From NCBI GenBank assembly GCA_021414305.1, contig JAIOOS010000010.1:154543-218542 (forward strand): 64,000 bases of DNA, written 5' to 3'. This document shows, one piece after another, positions 1-7,753 of this stretch. How positions within the stretch are numbered: the stretch's first letter is position 1; every line of letters begins with the position of its first letter. The notes below the pieces were generated by a model, which saw nothing but the letters and a program-made list of their open reading frames with translations, searched no databases and had not been told where the DNA came from. The translations under genes and the position numbers were made by a program. The DNA comes from Burkholderiales bacterium. Its GTDB lineage: Bacteria; Pseudomonadota; Gammaproteobacteria; Burkholderiales; Burkholderiaceae_C.

Positions 1-1041
1 CTCGGCGTCCTCACCTCGGCGCTGTTCCTGATCTGGGGCCGGCCGATCTACGCGGCGATGGGCGGCGAAGGCGCCTCGCTCGAGGCCGCGCTCGCCTACT
101 CGAACGTCGTCTTCGTCGGCAACCTGCTCGTCTGGCTGATGAACGCCCTCGCCAGCCTGATCCGCGGCACCGGCAACATGCTCGTGCCCTCGCTTGCCGT
201 CTGCCTGAGCGTCGTGCTGCTGGTGCCGCTCTCGCCGCTGCTGATCTTCGGCTGGGGGCCGATCCCGGCGCTGGGCATCGCCGGCGGCGGCCTCGCGGTG
301 GTGCTGACGACGGCGCTGACCGCGGCCGTGCTCGGCTGGTACATCGTCTCGGGCCGCTCGGTGGTGCGCCTGCGCCGCGCCCGACTGAAGGGGCCGATGT
401 TCGCCGACATCCTTCGCGTCGGCGGCGTCGGCGCGATCAGCACGCTGCAGACCTCCCTCACCGTGGCGCTGACGACGGCCCTGGTCGGCGCGCACGGCGG
501 ACCGAACGCCGTCGCCGGCTTCGGCACCGGGGCGCGCCTCGAGTACCTGCTGATCCCGCTGGTGTTCGGCCTGGGCGCGCCGATGGTCGCGCTGGTGGGC
601 ACCAACATCGGCGCCGGGCAGCCGCGCCGGGCCCTGCGCATCGCCCTCACCGGCGGCGCGCTGGCGTTCGCGCTGACCGAGGCGGTGGGCCTGGCCGCCG
701 CGATCTGGCCCGAGGCCTGGCTCGGCCTCTTCGGCCACGACCCGCAGATGCTCGAGGCCGGCGCGGCCTACCTGCGCGTCGTCGGGCCGACCTACGGCTT
801 CTTCGGCCTCGGCCTCTCGCTCTACTTCGCCTCGCAGGGCGCGGGGCGCCTCGCCTGGCCGCTGGTCGGCGGAATGGTGCGGATGCTGATCGCGGTCGGC
901 GGCGGCTGGCTCGCCCTCACCCTCACCGGCTCGCTGGCCTGGGCCTTCGCCGCGCTCGCGCTGGCGCTGGTGACCTACGGGTCGATCGTGGGCGGCGCCA
1001 TCGCCTCCGGCGTCTGGTTCGGGGCGCGGCAGGCGCGGTAA
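1..1041 (+). CDS. MATE family efflux transporter, C-terminal part
   Basis: The reading frame is already open at base 1, so the gene begins outside the window; 346 codons and the stop are visible. The protein is almost entirely hydrophobic helices separated by short basic loops, with two similar halves. This is the layout of the MATE/MatE (NorM-like) family, inner-membrane Na+- or H+-coupled exporters of cationic drugs and metabolites. Characteristic stretches are a glycine-rich segment followed by GTNIGAGQPRRA near base 600, which matches the second MatE repeat, and a last helix ending in a short basic tail. A lipoprotein gene follows 50 bp downstream on the same strand. Substrate cannot be told from the sequence. 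The first in-window ATG (base 58) lies inside a helix and is not the start. Confidence 0.88.
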   Translation, partial: LGVLTSALFLIWGRPIYAAMGGEGASLEAALAYSNVVFVGNLLVWLMNALASLIRGTGNMLVPSLAVCLSVVLLVPLSPLLIFGWGPIPALGIAGGGLAVVLTTALTAAVLGWYIVSGRSVVRLRRARLKGPMFADILRVGGVGAISTLQTSLTVALTTALVGAHGGPNAVAGFGTGARLEYLLIPLVFGLGAPMVALVGTNIGAGQPRRALRIALTGGALAFALTEAVGLAAAIWPEAWLGLFGHDPQMLEAGAAYLRVVGPTYGFFGLGLSLYFASQGAGRLAWPLVGGMVRMLIAVGGGWLALTLTGSLAWAFAALALALVTYGSIVGGAIASGVWFGARQAR

Positions 1042-1091
1042 CAGGCCGGTAACGCACGGGGTCCTAAGGTCGCGGCCGAAGGAGAACCCCG

Positions 1092-2081
1092 ATGCACTCG
1101 AAGACAGGATCCCTGTGGCTCGCGGCAGCGCTCGCGCTCGCCGGCTGCGACAAGGCGGCGCCGCCGAGCGGCCCCGCGGCGGGCCCGGCCAAGGCGGGCG
1201 TCGTCGTGACGACCGATGCCACCGTCTCGGCGGAACAGGTCGCGCGCCAGGCCCGAGGCGACGTCTCGTGCCCGGCGCGGACAGCGACCGCGGCGCGCCC
1301 CGGCGAAGCGCCGGTCGACGACGTGATGGGCGTCCGGCCCGGGCTGACCTACGAGGAAGCGGCGGCCACGGTGCTGTGCGCCCACGAGCTGCTCGTGCTC
1401 GACACGCAGCCGCTGCGCGGCTTCGACATCAAGTCGTTCGGACAGAAGGTCCGCCAGGGCTTCAGCGCCCGCTTCGCCGAGGAGCGGGTGGCGAAGACGA
1501 GCAAGCAGATCCTGCAGGAGATGCAGCGCGACGCGATGGCGCGCGGCGCCAACGCGGTGCGCGAGGACTTCCTGCCCGGCCAGTCGCGCTGGTACGTCGG
1601 CACGATGGGCGTTCCCGGCCAGGAACGGGTGCTGAGCGTCGGCCGCGAGGAGCGCTACGCCGCCGACCAGAGCCCGACGGTGGATGCGCTCAGGGCGGCG
1701 CTGCGCAAGAAGTACGGCGCCACGCCGACACGCGAGCTCGCGGCCGGCCCGACGCAGATGCCGACGCTGCGCTGGGCGCACGATCCGGCCGGCCGGATCG
1801 TCGCCGCCGGCACGCCGCTGTTCGCCCGCTGCGTCGGCCATCCGGATCCCAAGGTCGGCATCAGCCTCAACCCGGACTGCGGCGTGGTCGTCGAGGCGCT
1901 GCTCGTTCCGCGCAAGGACAACCCCGATCTCGTCGACCGGCTGCTCGTCAGCGTCGTCGACCAGGGCGGCGGCTACCGGATGATCGCCGCCACCGAGCAG
2001 GCGCTGGCGCAGGCCGACCAGCAGCGGCGCGCGCAGGAAGTGGAGAAGGCGGCGAAGACGGGCAAGGGGCCGTCGCTCTAG
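1092..2081 (+). CDS. Putative lipoprotein of unknown function
   Basis: This gene encodes 329 aa. The N-terminus is a lipoprotein signal: a short basic start, a hydrophobic core and the lipobox LAGC with Cys19, followed by an Ala/Pro/Gly-rich linker. The mature protein should therefore be anchored in the outer or inner membrane facing the periplasm. The rest is hydrophilic with several Cys residues and a Gln/Lys-rich C-terminal helix. I recognise no domain. A purine-rich AAGGAG precedes the ATG at good spacing, which supports this start. It is the last gene before the accessory island. Confidence 0.75.
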   Translation: MHSKTGSLWLAAALALAGCDKAAPPSGPAAGPAKAGVVVTTDATVSAEQVARQARGDVSCPARTATAARPGEAPVDDVMGVRPGLTYEEAAATVLCAHELLVLDTQPLRGFDIKSFGQKVRQGFSARFAEERVAKTSKQILQEMQRDAMARGANAVREDFLPGQSRWYVGTMGVPGQERVLSVGREERYAADQSPTVDALRAALRKKYGATPTRELAAGPTQMPTLRWAHDPAGRIVAAGTPLFARCVGHPDPKVGISLNPDCGVVVEALLVPRKDNPDLVDRLLVSVVDQGGGYRMIAATEQALAQADQQRRAQEVEKAAKTGKGPSL

Positions 2082-2443
2082 GGCTCGAAGCCGGCGCGGC
2101 CTGCTGGTCTTCGGAGCCAGCGAGCGGCTGTCTGCTGCAATCGAAAGGGCAGCGACGGGCGTTGCGTCTGGGGCCACGATGGGCCACTCATGTGCGAACG
2201 GCCAGTGTCTGCCTCAGACTACTTGCGGCCACTCAGGAACCAAGGTTGAGTGACTGCTCTCGTTAGGAGCGGACCTTCGGCAACACGGTCCGCGCTGACT
2301 GAATGGGCGCATTGCTCGCTATACGCGGGGCGGGCACCGAGCACCTGGTTGGCCTTCGGCCTTCGCGTCACGAGGCCCATCGCTCGCGGCCGTTCCCTTG
2401 AGCTAGACGGGGACGGCGGAGACCGCCGCCCCCAAAACGCCGC
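2082..2443. other. Gene-poor left border of the accessory island
   Basis: These 362 bp separate the lipoprotein gene from the first island gene. No open frame here has a plausible start, ribosome site or recognisable product. Base composition is more even than in the flanking core genes. I saw no tRNA, no integrase remnant and no clear direct repeat shared with the other border (7754-8135). Confidence 0.5.
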
Positions 2444-2629
2444 TCAACGATTGCTGTTCGGCGTGACTTTCACGGGCGTCCAGGCGTGGCCTGGCTTTGT
2501 CGTGGGCGGTAACGGGCGGTGGTCCGGAACCGTCGTGTAGTTCGGCTGCCTACCGCCCCTGGGACCCACCTCTTGGAAGATCCCACCCTGATTGCCGGTG
2601 CTCTGACCGGGCTTCTTCGCTGCTGCCAT
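2444..2629 (-). CDS. Small conserved-looking protein, 61 aa
   Basis: The open frame extends further upstream, but the ATG at 2629 is preceded by an excellent AAGGAG site with 6 bp spacing, so the product is 61 aa beginning MAAAKKPGQ. It is basic, rich in Gly, Pro and Thr, and has no membrane segment. The pattern (K)PGQ..G.G.(F)QEVGPRGG...PTT.PGHAW.PV resembles, in general shape only, small YjzC-like proteins. I do not recognise a function. It lies 227 bp past the stop of the S8 peptidase gene on the same strand, with a strong hairpin between them that has its T-run on the opposite strand. It may be a third member of the defence locus or an independent small gene. Confidence 0.6.
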   Translation of the reverse strand: MAAAKKPGQSTGNQGGIFQEVGPRGGRQPNYTTVPDHRPLPPTTKPGHAWTPVKVTPNSNR

Positions 2630-2689
2630 ATCAATCTCCTTGTGAGAAAAGGCAGTTGAGAAACCCGGAACATCGAAAACCTCTATTGG

Positions 2690-2812
2690 CTGGGCGCGAC
2701 CATCTTGTGTATGGTCGCGTTGCGTGCAACAGCAGGCGACAGGCTTCTCCGGGATCGGTGACCTGTCTGAGCCGCTCAAGGGAGGTCTAGTCCCTTGAGC
2801 GGCTTTTTCTTT
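2690..2812 (+). ncRNA. Possible structured small RNA ending in a terminator
   Basis: Three inverted repeats follow one another on the plus strand. The first is a perfect 9-bp stem at 2695-2703/2711-2719 with a 7-nt loop. The second is a 6-bp stem at 2738-2743/2762-2767. The third is the 14-bp terminator stem at 2770-2783/2791-2804 with a T-rich tail. No plus-strand gene precedes it apart from a lipoprotein 600 bp away, so the terminator may belong to a short RNA diverging from the 61-aa gene. I could not find a convincing promoter. Alternatively the first two stems are the 5' leader of the 61-aa gene on the minus strand. Confidence 0.3.
2770..2812 (+). terminator. Rho-independent terminator, 14-bp perfect stem
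   Basis: The arms 2770-2783 and 2791-2804 are exactly complementary (left arm AGCCGCTCAAGGGA), with the 7-nt loop GGTCTAG. The plus strand continues TTTTTCTTTC, a good U-tract. The orientation is plus, although the neighbouring genes are on the minus strand. In the minus direction the tail is absent, but the stem could still pause transcription coming from the S8 peptidase gene. Confidence 0.75.
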
Positions 2813-2855
2813 CATGCCGGTGGCGATCGGCCACCGCGCGCGCATCCGGTCTGCT

Positions 2856-5198
2856 TCATGTCTTGCCTCGCACGCGCGCGCGAGTTCTGACGGACATGTT
2901 TTGCGCTTGGAAGCGGTTGCGCACGATCTGCGCCATCTCGTCGTACACCGACGCCTTCTTCTCCGGGTCGGCGATCGTAATGATGAGCGAGAAGGGCTGC
3001 GGCTTGAACGCGGCTTCGTCTTCGATGCCGTGCCGCGTCAGCAGCCTGAGCATCAGCCGCCACCGGCTTCCGCGTTCCCCGTTCTCGCCAAGGTGGCCGT
3101 GATACGTGCGCACCGGCGCCCACTTGCGCAGCTTCTCAACTTGATAGGCCTCGTACAGCAGTCCGGGGTTGCGATGTTCGGGCGGGACCAAGCCCTTGAA
3201 CTTCTGCTTGATCTCGCCGGTGTCGCGCGACACCTGATCGAAGTAGACGCCCAGGTGCGCGTCGATGTGGGTCTCGCAGTATTCCGTGCCCCACCGCGCG
3301 CCGCGCGCGGGCGCGAACGCCAGCGTCATCCACACTTCGCCGAAGAAGCGGCCGTTGCGCCGGAGTGACGGTGGATACGGAAAGTCGTCCCACTCCAGGA
3401 AGTATCCCGGCCGCAGCGTGTCGTCGAAGACCAGAGTCGCTGTGTGCGGCGTGCATTCCAGGCAATAGGGCACCACCGCCGGAAGGCCGAAGCCGAGGAA
3501 GTTCTCCTCGCCGTCGGGCACGCGCGTTCCAGAACGGGGGTCGCGGGCGTGGTGCGTCAGCAGCGCGCGCGCCAGCACCGGGGTCGGCGTGGGCGTGATC
3601 TGGTGATAAATCTGAGCGAGCGTACGCGACACCAACGGGGTCGCGTAGCTCGTGCCCAGGTCCTCGGCGAGGCCGGCATCAGTGACCGACCGGATGCCAT
3701 GCACATGCGCCGTGTCGGTCGAGCACGACCCGCCGTAGTGAACCAGGTCGGGCTTGATGATGTAGTTGGGACCAGCGCCGTGCCGCGAGAACGCGGACGG
3801 GTGGTGCAGCTTCGGACCGTTGGCGCGATAGTCGACGTGCGACACCGAACCCACGGTAATGCCGAGCACGCTGTCCGCCGGCGACGTGATGCGCCCGGCG
3901 TCCATCTGGGCCGGCGTGCGCGGGAAGTCGAGCAGCGGCAGCGTCTGATAGTTGCCGGCGCTGATAACGAACGACACCTGGTATTTCTCTTGGAGGTTGT
4001 CGAGCTGTTCCGCAAGTTCCGAAAACTCGTCGAGCGAGCAGACGCTGTCCGTGCCGAGCGACAGGTTCCAGACCTTGTACTTGTTGGCGTGCTGCTGCAG
4101 CGCGGTCTCCAGCGACGACAGCAGCTCCGACTCGAGAAGGGCCGACGTGTCGCCGCGCGCCGGGTCATCGTTCGGAATCACCTGAAGATCGAAGACGGCG
4201 CACGGGCCGGCATCGAGGCCGGCCACGGTCGGGTTCAGCTCATGGCCCCAGCACACCAGTCCCGCCACGAATGTCCCATGGTCGGTGTTTTTGTCGTAGG
4301 GCGGCGAAACGTCCTTGATCCGGCCCATCACCCAGGAGTTCAGGGCGGGCATCTGGTCGGTGATGCCCCCATCGACCACCACGACGACCGGCACGTCGGA
4401 ATCGGCCGGATCGCGGGTCGGAAGCGCCGGTAGCGTCTGCTGGTTCAGCATGCGTGGCCGGATCGTGCGTACCAGCGGCATGTGCGCGATGGATCGCACG
4501 CCGACGATGCGCGACAGCGCCTCGACATCGGCGACGGTCTGGCACTCGGCGGCGTAGGTGAAACTGTGCGCGGCATAGCCGGTCTGATCGAGCTTAATGC
4601 CGCGCGTCGCGCACGCGGCCTTGAAGTGCGCGACGAGCGCCGGATGATCGTCGTCGGCGCCGAAGTTGAAAAGCCGGACGCGGGTGATGAACTTGTCGCG
4701 ACGTCTCGGGCTGCGCCGCAGGATGTCGTCGGACCCGAGCCCGCGACGACGCAAGGCGGGCGTGATCGCTTCAATGCTTTCGATGCACGACAGTTCCTTG
4801 GTAATGCGGTCCGAGGTGTTGTGCTCGATCAGCTCGTTCAGCCGGGTAAGGCCATCCGCGGTGGCCTTGATGAAGAGTTCGCCAAGACGGCCGGCACCGA
4901 TGATCGGGCAGGACTGCTCCGAGAAGAGCTTTTCCGGACGGTGGCTCTTCGCCGCAGCCTTCGCCAGTATCTTGACGCGCACGGGCACGGCTTTGGCGAC
5001 GCTAAGTTGCGGAAGTACGGCTTCGCGTGCTGCACCGATCTGGTTTGACAGTCGCTTCCGGTACTCGCCGTCGACCGTACGAAATGGCGCCGGCGGCGTG
5101 CCGCCGCCGGGCACCCTGCGCTCCGTGCCCTGCTTCGGCATGATGAGCTTGATAGGCAGCCGCTCATTGCCGCCGACGTTGCGCTTTTCGTCAGCCAT
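2856..5198 (-). CDS. iteS: S8 (subtilisin-like) serine peptidase, anti-phage type partner of AAA ATPase
   Basis: The product is 780 aa. I chose the ATG at 5198 because it overlaps the stop of the AAA gene by 8 bp (ATGGCTGA), which indicates translational coupling; the open frame upstream only reads through the AAA gene. The subtilase triad is visible: Asp276 in VVVVVDGG, His307 in DHGTFVAG and Ser517 in GTSYATP, with the oxyanion Asn416 in SAGN. No signal peptide is present, so the enzyme should be cytoplasmic. A ~270-residue N-terminal region and a ~200-residue C-terminal region flank the catalytic domain. S8 peptidase plus AAA ATPase is a recurring phage-defence pair. From memory it is named IteS/IteA; I could not verify the name. 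Confidence 0.85.
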   Translation of the reverse strand: MADEKRNVGGNERLPIKLIMPKQGTERRVPGGGTPPAPFRTVDGEYRKRLSNQIGAAREAVLPQLSVAKAVPVRVKILAKAAAKSHRPEKLFSEQSCPIIGAGRLGELFIKATADGLTRLNELIEHNTSDRITKELSCIESIEAITPALRRRGLGSDDILRRSPRRRDKFITRVRLFNFGADDDHPALVAHFKAACATRGIKLDQTGYAAHSFTYAAECQTVADVEALSRIVGVRSIAHMPLVRTIRPRMLNQQTLPALPTRDPADSDVPVVVVVDGGITDQMPALNSWVMGRIKDVSPPYDKNTDHGTFVAGLVCWGHELNPTVAGLDAGPCAVFDLQVIPNDDPARGDTSALLESELLSSLETALQQHANKYKVWNLSLGTDSVCSLDEFSELAEQLDNLQEKYQVSFVISAGNYQTLPLLDFPRTPAQMDAGRITSPADSVLGITVGSVSHVDYRANGPKLHHPSAFSRHGAGPNYIIKPDLVHYGGSCSTDTAHVHGIRSVTDAGLAEDLGTSYATPLVSRTLAQIYHQITPTPTPVLARALLTHHARDPRSGTRVPDGEENFLGFGLPAVVPYCLECTPHTATLVFDDTLRPGYFLEWDDFPYPPSLRRNGRFFGEVWMTLAFAPARGARWGTEYCETHIDAHLGVYFDQVSRDTGEIKQKFKGLVPPEHRNPGLLYEAYQVEKLRKWAPVRTYHGHLGENGERGSRWRLMLRLLTRHGIEDEAAFKPQPFSLIITIADPEKKASVYDEMAQIVRNRFQAQNMSVRTRARVRGKT

Positions 5199-6384
5199 TG
5201 GCCGCCCCCTCGCCTTCGCCGCCGCGCTTGGACAGGCGTTGCGCCGTGGCCTTTGACAGGCCCAGCAGGTCGGCCAACGTGGCAAGGCTGTAAAGGCGCG
5301 GATCGCGCTCTCTCAGCGCATGCACGATGGCGACGACATCCTTGTCGGCCAGTCTGGAGACAAAACGCGACTCATCTTTGCCACCGAGCGCAAGGTTCTG
5401 CAGCACGGGGAACGCGTCGCTCAGCTGCAGCGGCTTCTTCTCGGCAAAGTAACGGCGACGAAGCCGAGCACAGATTTCTCTGATATCCGAACCGGAGAAG
5501 CCCTCCGACAAATCGCCCAACACCGCCAGCTCACGATCGGTGAATTGCACAGGGTCAAGGAAGTCGGCCCACATGCGTGCCCGCTGGTCCGGCGTCGGCA
5601 GCTGCAACGCCAGTCGGTATGCAAAACGACGCCAGACGGCCGCGTCCAACAGCGCGTCGTGATTGGTGGCCGCGAGGACGATCGATTGCCGCCCGAGGGT
5701 GTCGAGGTTTTGCAGAAAGCTGTTCACGACGCGCTTCAACTCGCCGAGTTCTTGCCCGTCGCTGCGCACCTTGGCGATCGCATCGAACTCATCAAGAAAA
5801 AGCACGCATGGCGTCTTCGCCGCGAAGTCGAACAGCGCACGAATATTCTTTGACGTGCTGCCCAGATACGATGAGATCAGACCGTCTAGGCGCGCGACAT
5901 ACAGCTCCAGGCCAAGCTCGTCGGCGATGTAGCGGGCAAGACGGCTCTTGCCGGTTCCAGGCGGGCCGTACATGAGCAGGCTGAGCGCGCCAGAGAGTTC
6001 GTTCGTGTCCAGGGACGCGTAGCTCTTCGCCACGCTGACGAACTCGTTCACCACGTCCCATTGCGGCTGGAGCAGCTGCACGGGGGGTTCCTGCATGCCC
6101 TTAACCTTGACCCGCTCGATCAGCGGAAAGCGGCTCTCGGAATCAACCGGAAGCACCTTCGCGAAACGGACTTCGGCCGGACGCAACTGGTTGTCATTCT
6201 CCTCAAGCAGCTTGCGAAGCCGGTCGGCCGAACTTTTCTGCCCGTCCGCTTCGAGCTTCTCCGCCAGGAATGCGGTGTAGTTGCGCACTTTGTCCACGTC
6301 GAGACGGAGGGCGCCGTTCACGATCCGGACTAGCTCATTTATGAAGCGATGTTCTGATTCCACGAGACGATTGTGCGGCCCCAT
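5191..6384 (-). CDS. iteA: AAA family ATPase paired with S8 peptidase
   Basis: The product is 397 aa. Walker A is GPPGTGKS at residues 140-147 and Walker B is VLFLDEFD at 194-201, followed by the sensor segment LAATNHD and an arginine pair in WRRFAYR, all typical of FtsH/katanin-like AAA modules. The N-terminal ~100 residues are helical and charged. The C-terminus has a helix-turn-helix-like segment (LADLLGLSKATAQRL). The stop overlaps the peptidase start, so the two proteins are probably made in fixed ratio. The ATPase may recognise a phage component or feed substrates to the peptidase. The ATG start is uncertain: a good -35/-10 pair lies across it, and GTG at 6363 is an alternative. Confidence 0.85.
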   Translation of the reverse strand: MGPHNRLVESEHRFINELVRIVNGALRLDVDKVRNYTAFLAEKLEADGQKSSADRLRKLLEENDNQLRPAEVRFAKVLPVDSESRFPLIERVKVKGMQEPPVQLLQPQWDVVNEFVSVAKSYASLDTNELSGALSLLMYGPPGTGKSRLARYIADELGLELYVARLDGLISSYLGSTSKNIRALFDFAAKTPCVLFLDEFDAIAKVRSDGQELGELKRVVNSFLQNLDTLGRQSIVLAATNHDALLDAAVWRRFAYRLALQLPTPDQRARMWADFLDPVQFTDRELAVLGDLSEGFSGSDIREICARLRRRYFAEKKPLQLSDAFPVLQNLALGGKDESRFVSRLADKDVVAIVHALRERDPRLYSLATLADLLGLSKATAQRLSKRGGEGEGAANG

Positions 6385-6398
6385 GAGACGAATGTCAA
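6370..6398 (-). promoter_or_regulatory. Sigma70-like promoter overlapping the AAA start
   Basis: Read on the minus strand there is a perfect -35 box TTGACA (6398-6393), exactly 17 bp of spacer and CACAAT as -10 (6375-6370, four of six consensus bases). If used, transcription would begin near 6363, downstream of the ATG at 6384. The message would then be nearly leaderless from GTG 6363, or the ATG form would come from another upstream promoter. Confidence 0.35.
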
Positions 6399-6481
6399 GA
6401 AATCGAGGCGACCGCAGCGTTTTGGGAGGATCGCGACCTTAGGTAGCGGTCAACCGCCGTGCCCGAATTGGCGGCCGTCAG

Positions 6482-6501
6482 TACTGTATGAATGTACAGC
6501 A
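6482..6501. promoter_or_regulatory. LexA (SOS) box candidate
   Basis: The sequence is TA-CTGT-ATGAATGT-ACAG-CA: CTGT at 6484-6487, eight bases, then ACAG at 6496-6499. This is the full CTGT-N8-ACAG consensus used by LexA in gamma- and betaproteobacteria, with AT-rich flanks. It sits in the 259-bp gap between the AAA gene (start 6384, minus) and the zinc-ribbon gene (end 6644, minus), about 100 bp upstream of the AAA start. No promoter elements overlap it convincingly in either direction. Confidence 0.5.
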
Positions 6502-6643
6502 TAGGCCATGGGCCGGCCGTACCGTCATCAGCGCCATCGCCAGTCGACACGGCCATTCCCTGAGGCATGGTGGAACAGTTTTCCCGGTGGCCGAGCGCTG
6601 CGCGCCGCGAGCGCGTCTATGAGCCTCAATTGCGGCCTACGGT

Positions 6644-7225
6644 CTAGCTGAACGCCTGCTGGCGTGCACAACTGCTCCGTGCGTCCAGCTCGCGCTCCAG
6701 CCGTTCTACTTCCGCCATCCGCTCCCCGAGTGTCGATGCGCTCGGGCCGAGGATGCGGATGACCGTCGACAGTTCGCGCCGGTCAAAGTAGCGCGCCAGT
6801 ACGCGGTCCAGACCTGAATCGCGCACGTGCGTGTAGAAGGTCCCGAGGCTCGGATAGCACTTGCCGTCTTCGGTCAGCTCGCTCCAGATAGTCTTCTTCG
6901 CCTTACCGTCGAAATGCGCGCGCCAGGGTTCGCCAAATTGGCTTGCGGCATCGGCCGTTAGCCGTTTATCAGCCTCTTCGACTCTCAGCCTCGCCGCCGC
7001 GACTTCCTGCAGCACGGCGTGTGGTACCCATCCGGAAGAGGTCTCGTGAATGCCCTTGCGGTTGTAGGTCGCGCTGTGGAGGCCGTACTTCTCTTTGCAG
7101 GCGCCGCACTCCATCTCCCAACGCTCTTCGAAGCGGCCCCAGTCGTCGGATCGTTGGAACACGGTGTAGTGCCCTTTGCCGCAGGGGCAGGGCCGCCTTG
7201 TCGGTGCGTGATCTTCCCAGGACAT
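6644..7225 (-). CDS. Zinc-ribbon protein of unknown function (island gene)
   Basis: The product is 193 aa. Near the N-terminus Cys13 and Cys15 (CPC) and Cys40 and Cys43 (CGAC) form a CxC...CxxC set expected to bind zinc. The middle and end are helical and charged, with a Glu/Arg-rich C-terminal coiled segment. There is no signal or membrane segment. It begins 6 bp after the stop of the nuclease-like gene upstream, so the two form an operon. The zinc site and partner suggest nucleic-acid binding, but this is inference; I do not recognise the family. Confidence 0.7.
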   Translation of the reverse strand: MSWEDHAPTRRPCPCGKGHYTVFQRSDDWGRFEERWEMECGACKEKYGLHSATYNRKGIHETSSGWVPHAVLQEVAAARLRVEEADKRLTADAASQFGEPWRAHFDGKAKKTIWSELTEDGKCYPSLGTFYTHVRDSGLDRVLARYFDRRELSTVIRILGPSASTLGERMAEVERLERELDARSSCARQQAFS

Positions 7226-7231
7226 CGCCGC

Positions 7232-7732
7232 TCATTCCGTCTTCAGTTCGAAGATGCGGCAGCCGTAACGCGTTCTGCCGAGCTGCGCGATCACCGCGTC
7301 GCCACGCTCCTTCAGCGCGTCATCGGGCGATGCGAACTTGGTCAAATGGGACTCCCGGCCGAACAACACTAGCAACGGGACCGAGGCGGGCCTGGCCGCC
7401 GCAAAGCCGTGCAGCTTCGCCAGGTCACTGTCCAGTTTGGGCTTCGTTGCCTTCGTCCACTTGACCTCGATCGCAAGCTCAAGATGTTGCCCGGTGGCCC
7501 GGAAGTCGATCCGCTTCTTGTCGCCCTTTGCCGGCTGCGCTACGCCCGGGCATTCGTATTCGCACTCCACGGTAAAGCCGCGCGCCATGAGGATGCGCAG
7601 GATCGGCTCGTACAGGACGTACTCGCTGAAGGCCTGATTCATCTCGCAGGCGGCCAGGTAGCTGACATAGCCCGCTAGGCCACGCTTGATGCGGTACAGG
7701 ACGTCCCGCGGTTCCGGGTTCTTCGCTCCCAT
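7232..7732 (-). CDS. PD-(D/E)xK nuclease-like protein
   Basis: I chose the ATG at 7732 (166 aa) because GGAGGAGAGGCG stands just before it; an in-frame ATG 7 codons upstream lacks such a site. The core holds RIDF (Asp), then after a short gap ELAIEVKWTK, giving the D...(D/E)xK arrangement of the restriction-endonuclease fold. A first Glu-containing helix precedes it and a strand-helix follows (VPLLVLFG). The protein is cytoplasmic. It sits 6 bp upstream of the zinc-ribbon gene. The pair could be a small restriction or repair module beside the AAA/S8 pair. Assignment rests on the motif only. Confidence 0.6.
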   Translation of the reverse strand: MGAKNPEPRDVLYRIKRGLAGYVSYLAACEMNQAFSEYVLYEPILRILMARGFTVECEYECPGVAQPAKGDKKRIDFRATGQHLELAIEVKWTKATKPKLDSDLAKLHGFAAARPASVPLLVLFGRESHLTKFASPDDALKERGDAVIAQLGRTRYGCRIFELKTE

Positions 7733-7753
7733 CGCCTCTCCTCCGGCCGCCAC

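Noticed and set aside
6508..6651. A 47-aa frame starting just after the LexA-like box
   Set aside because: There is no ribosome site, the composition is Arg-rich, no family is recognised, and the end overlaps the opposite gene. It may be a remnant but cannot be supported as a gene.
6644..7732. Toxin-antitoxin interpretation of the nuclease-like/zinc-ribbon pair
   Set aside because: Both proteins are larger than usual antitoxins and neither shows a recognised antitoxin DNA-binding fold.
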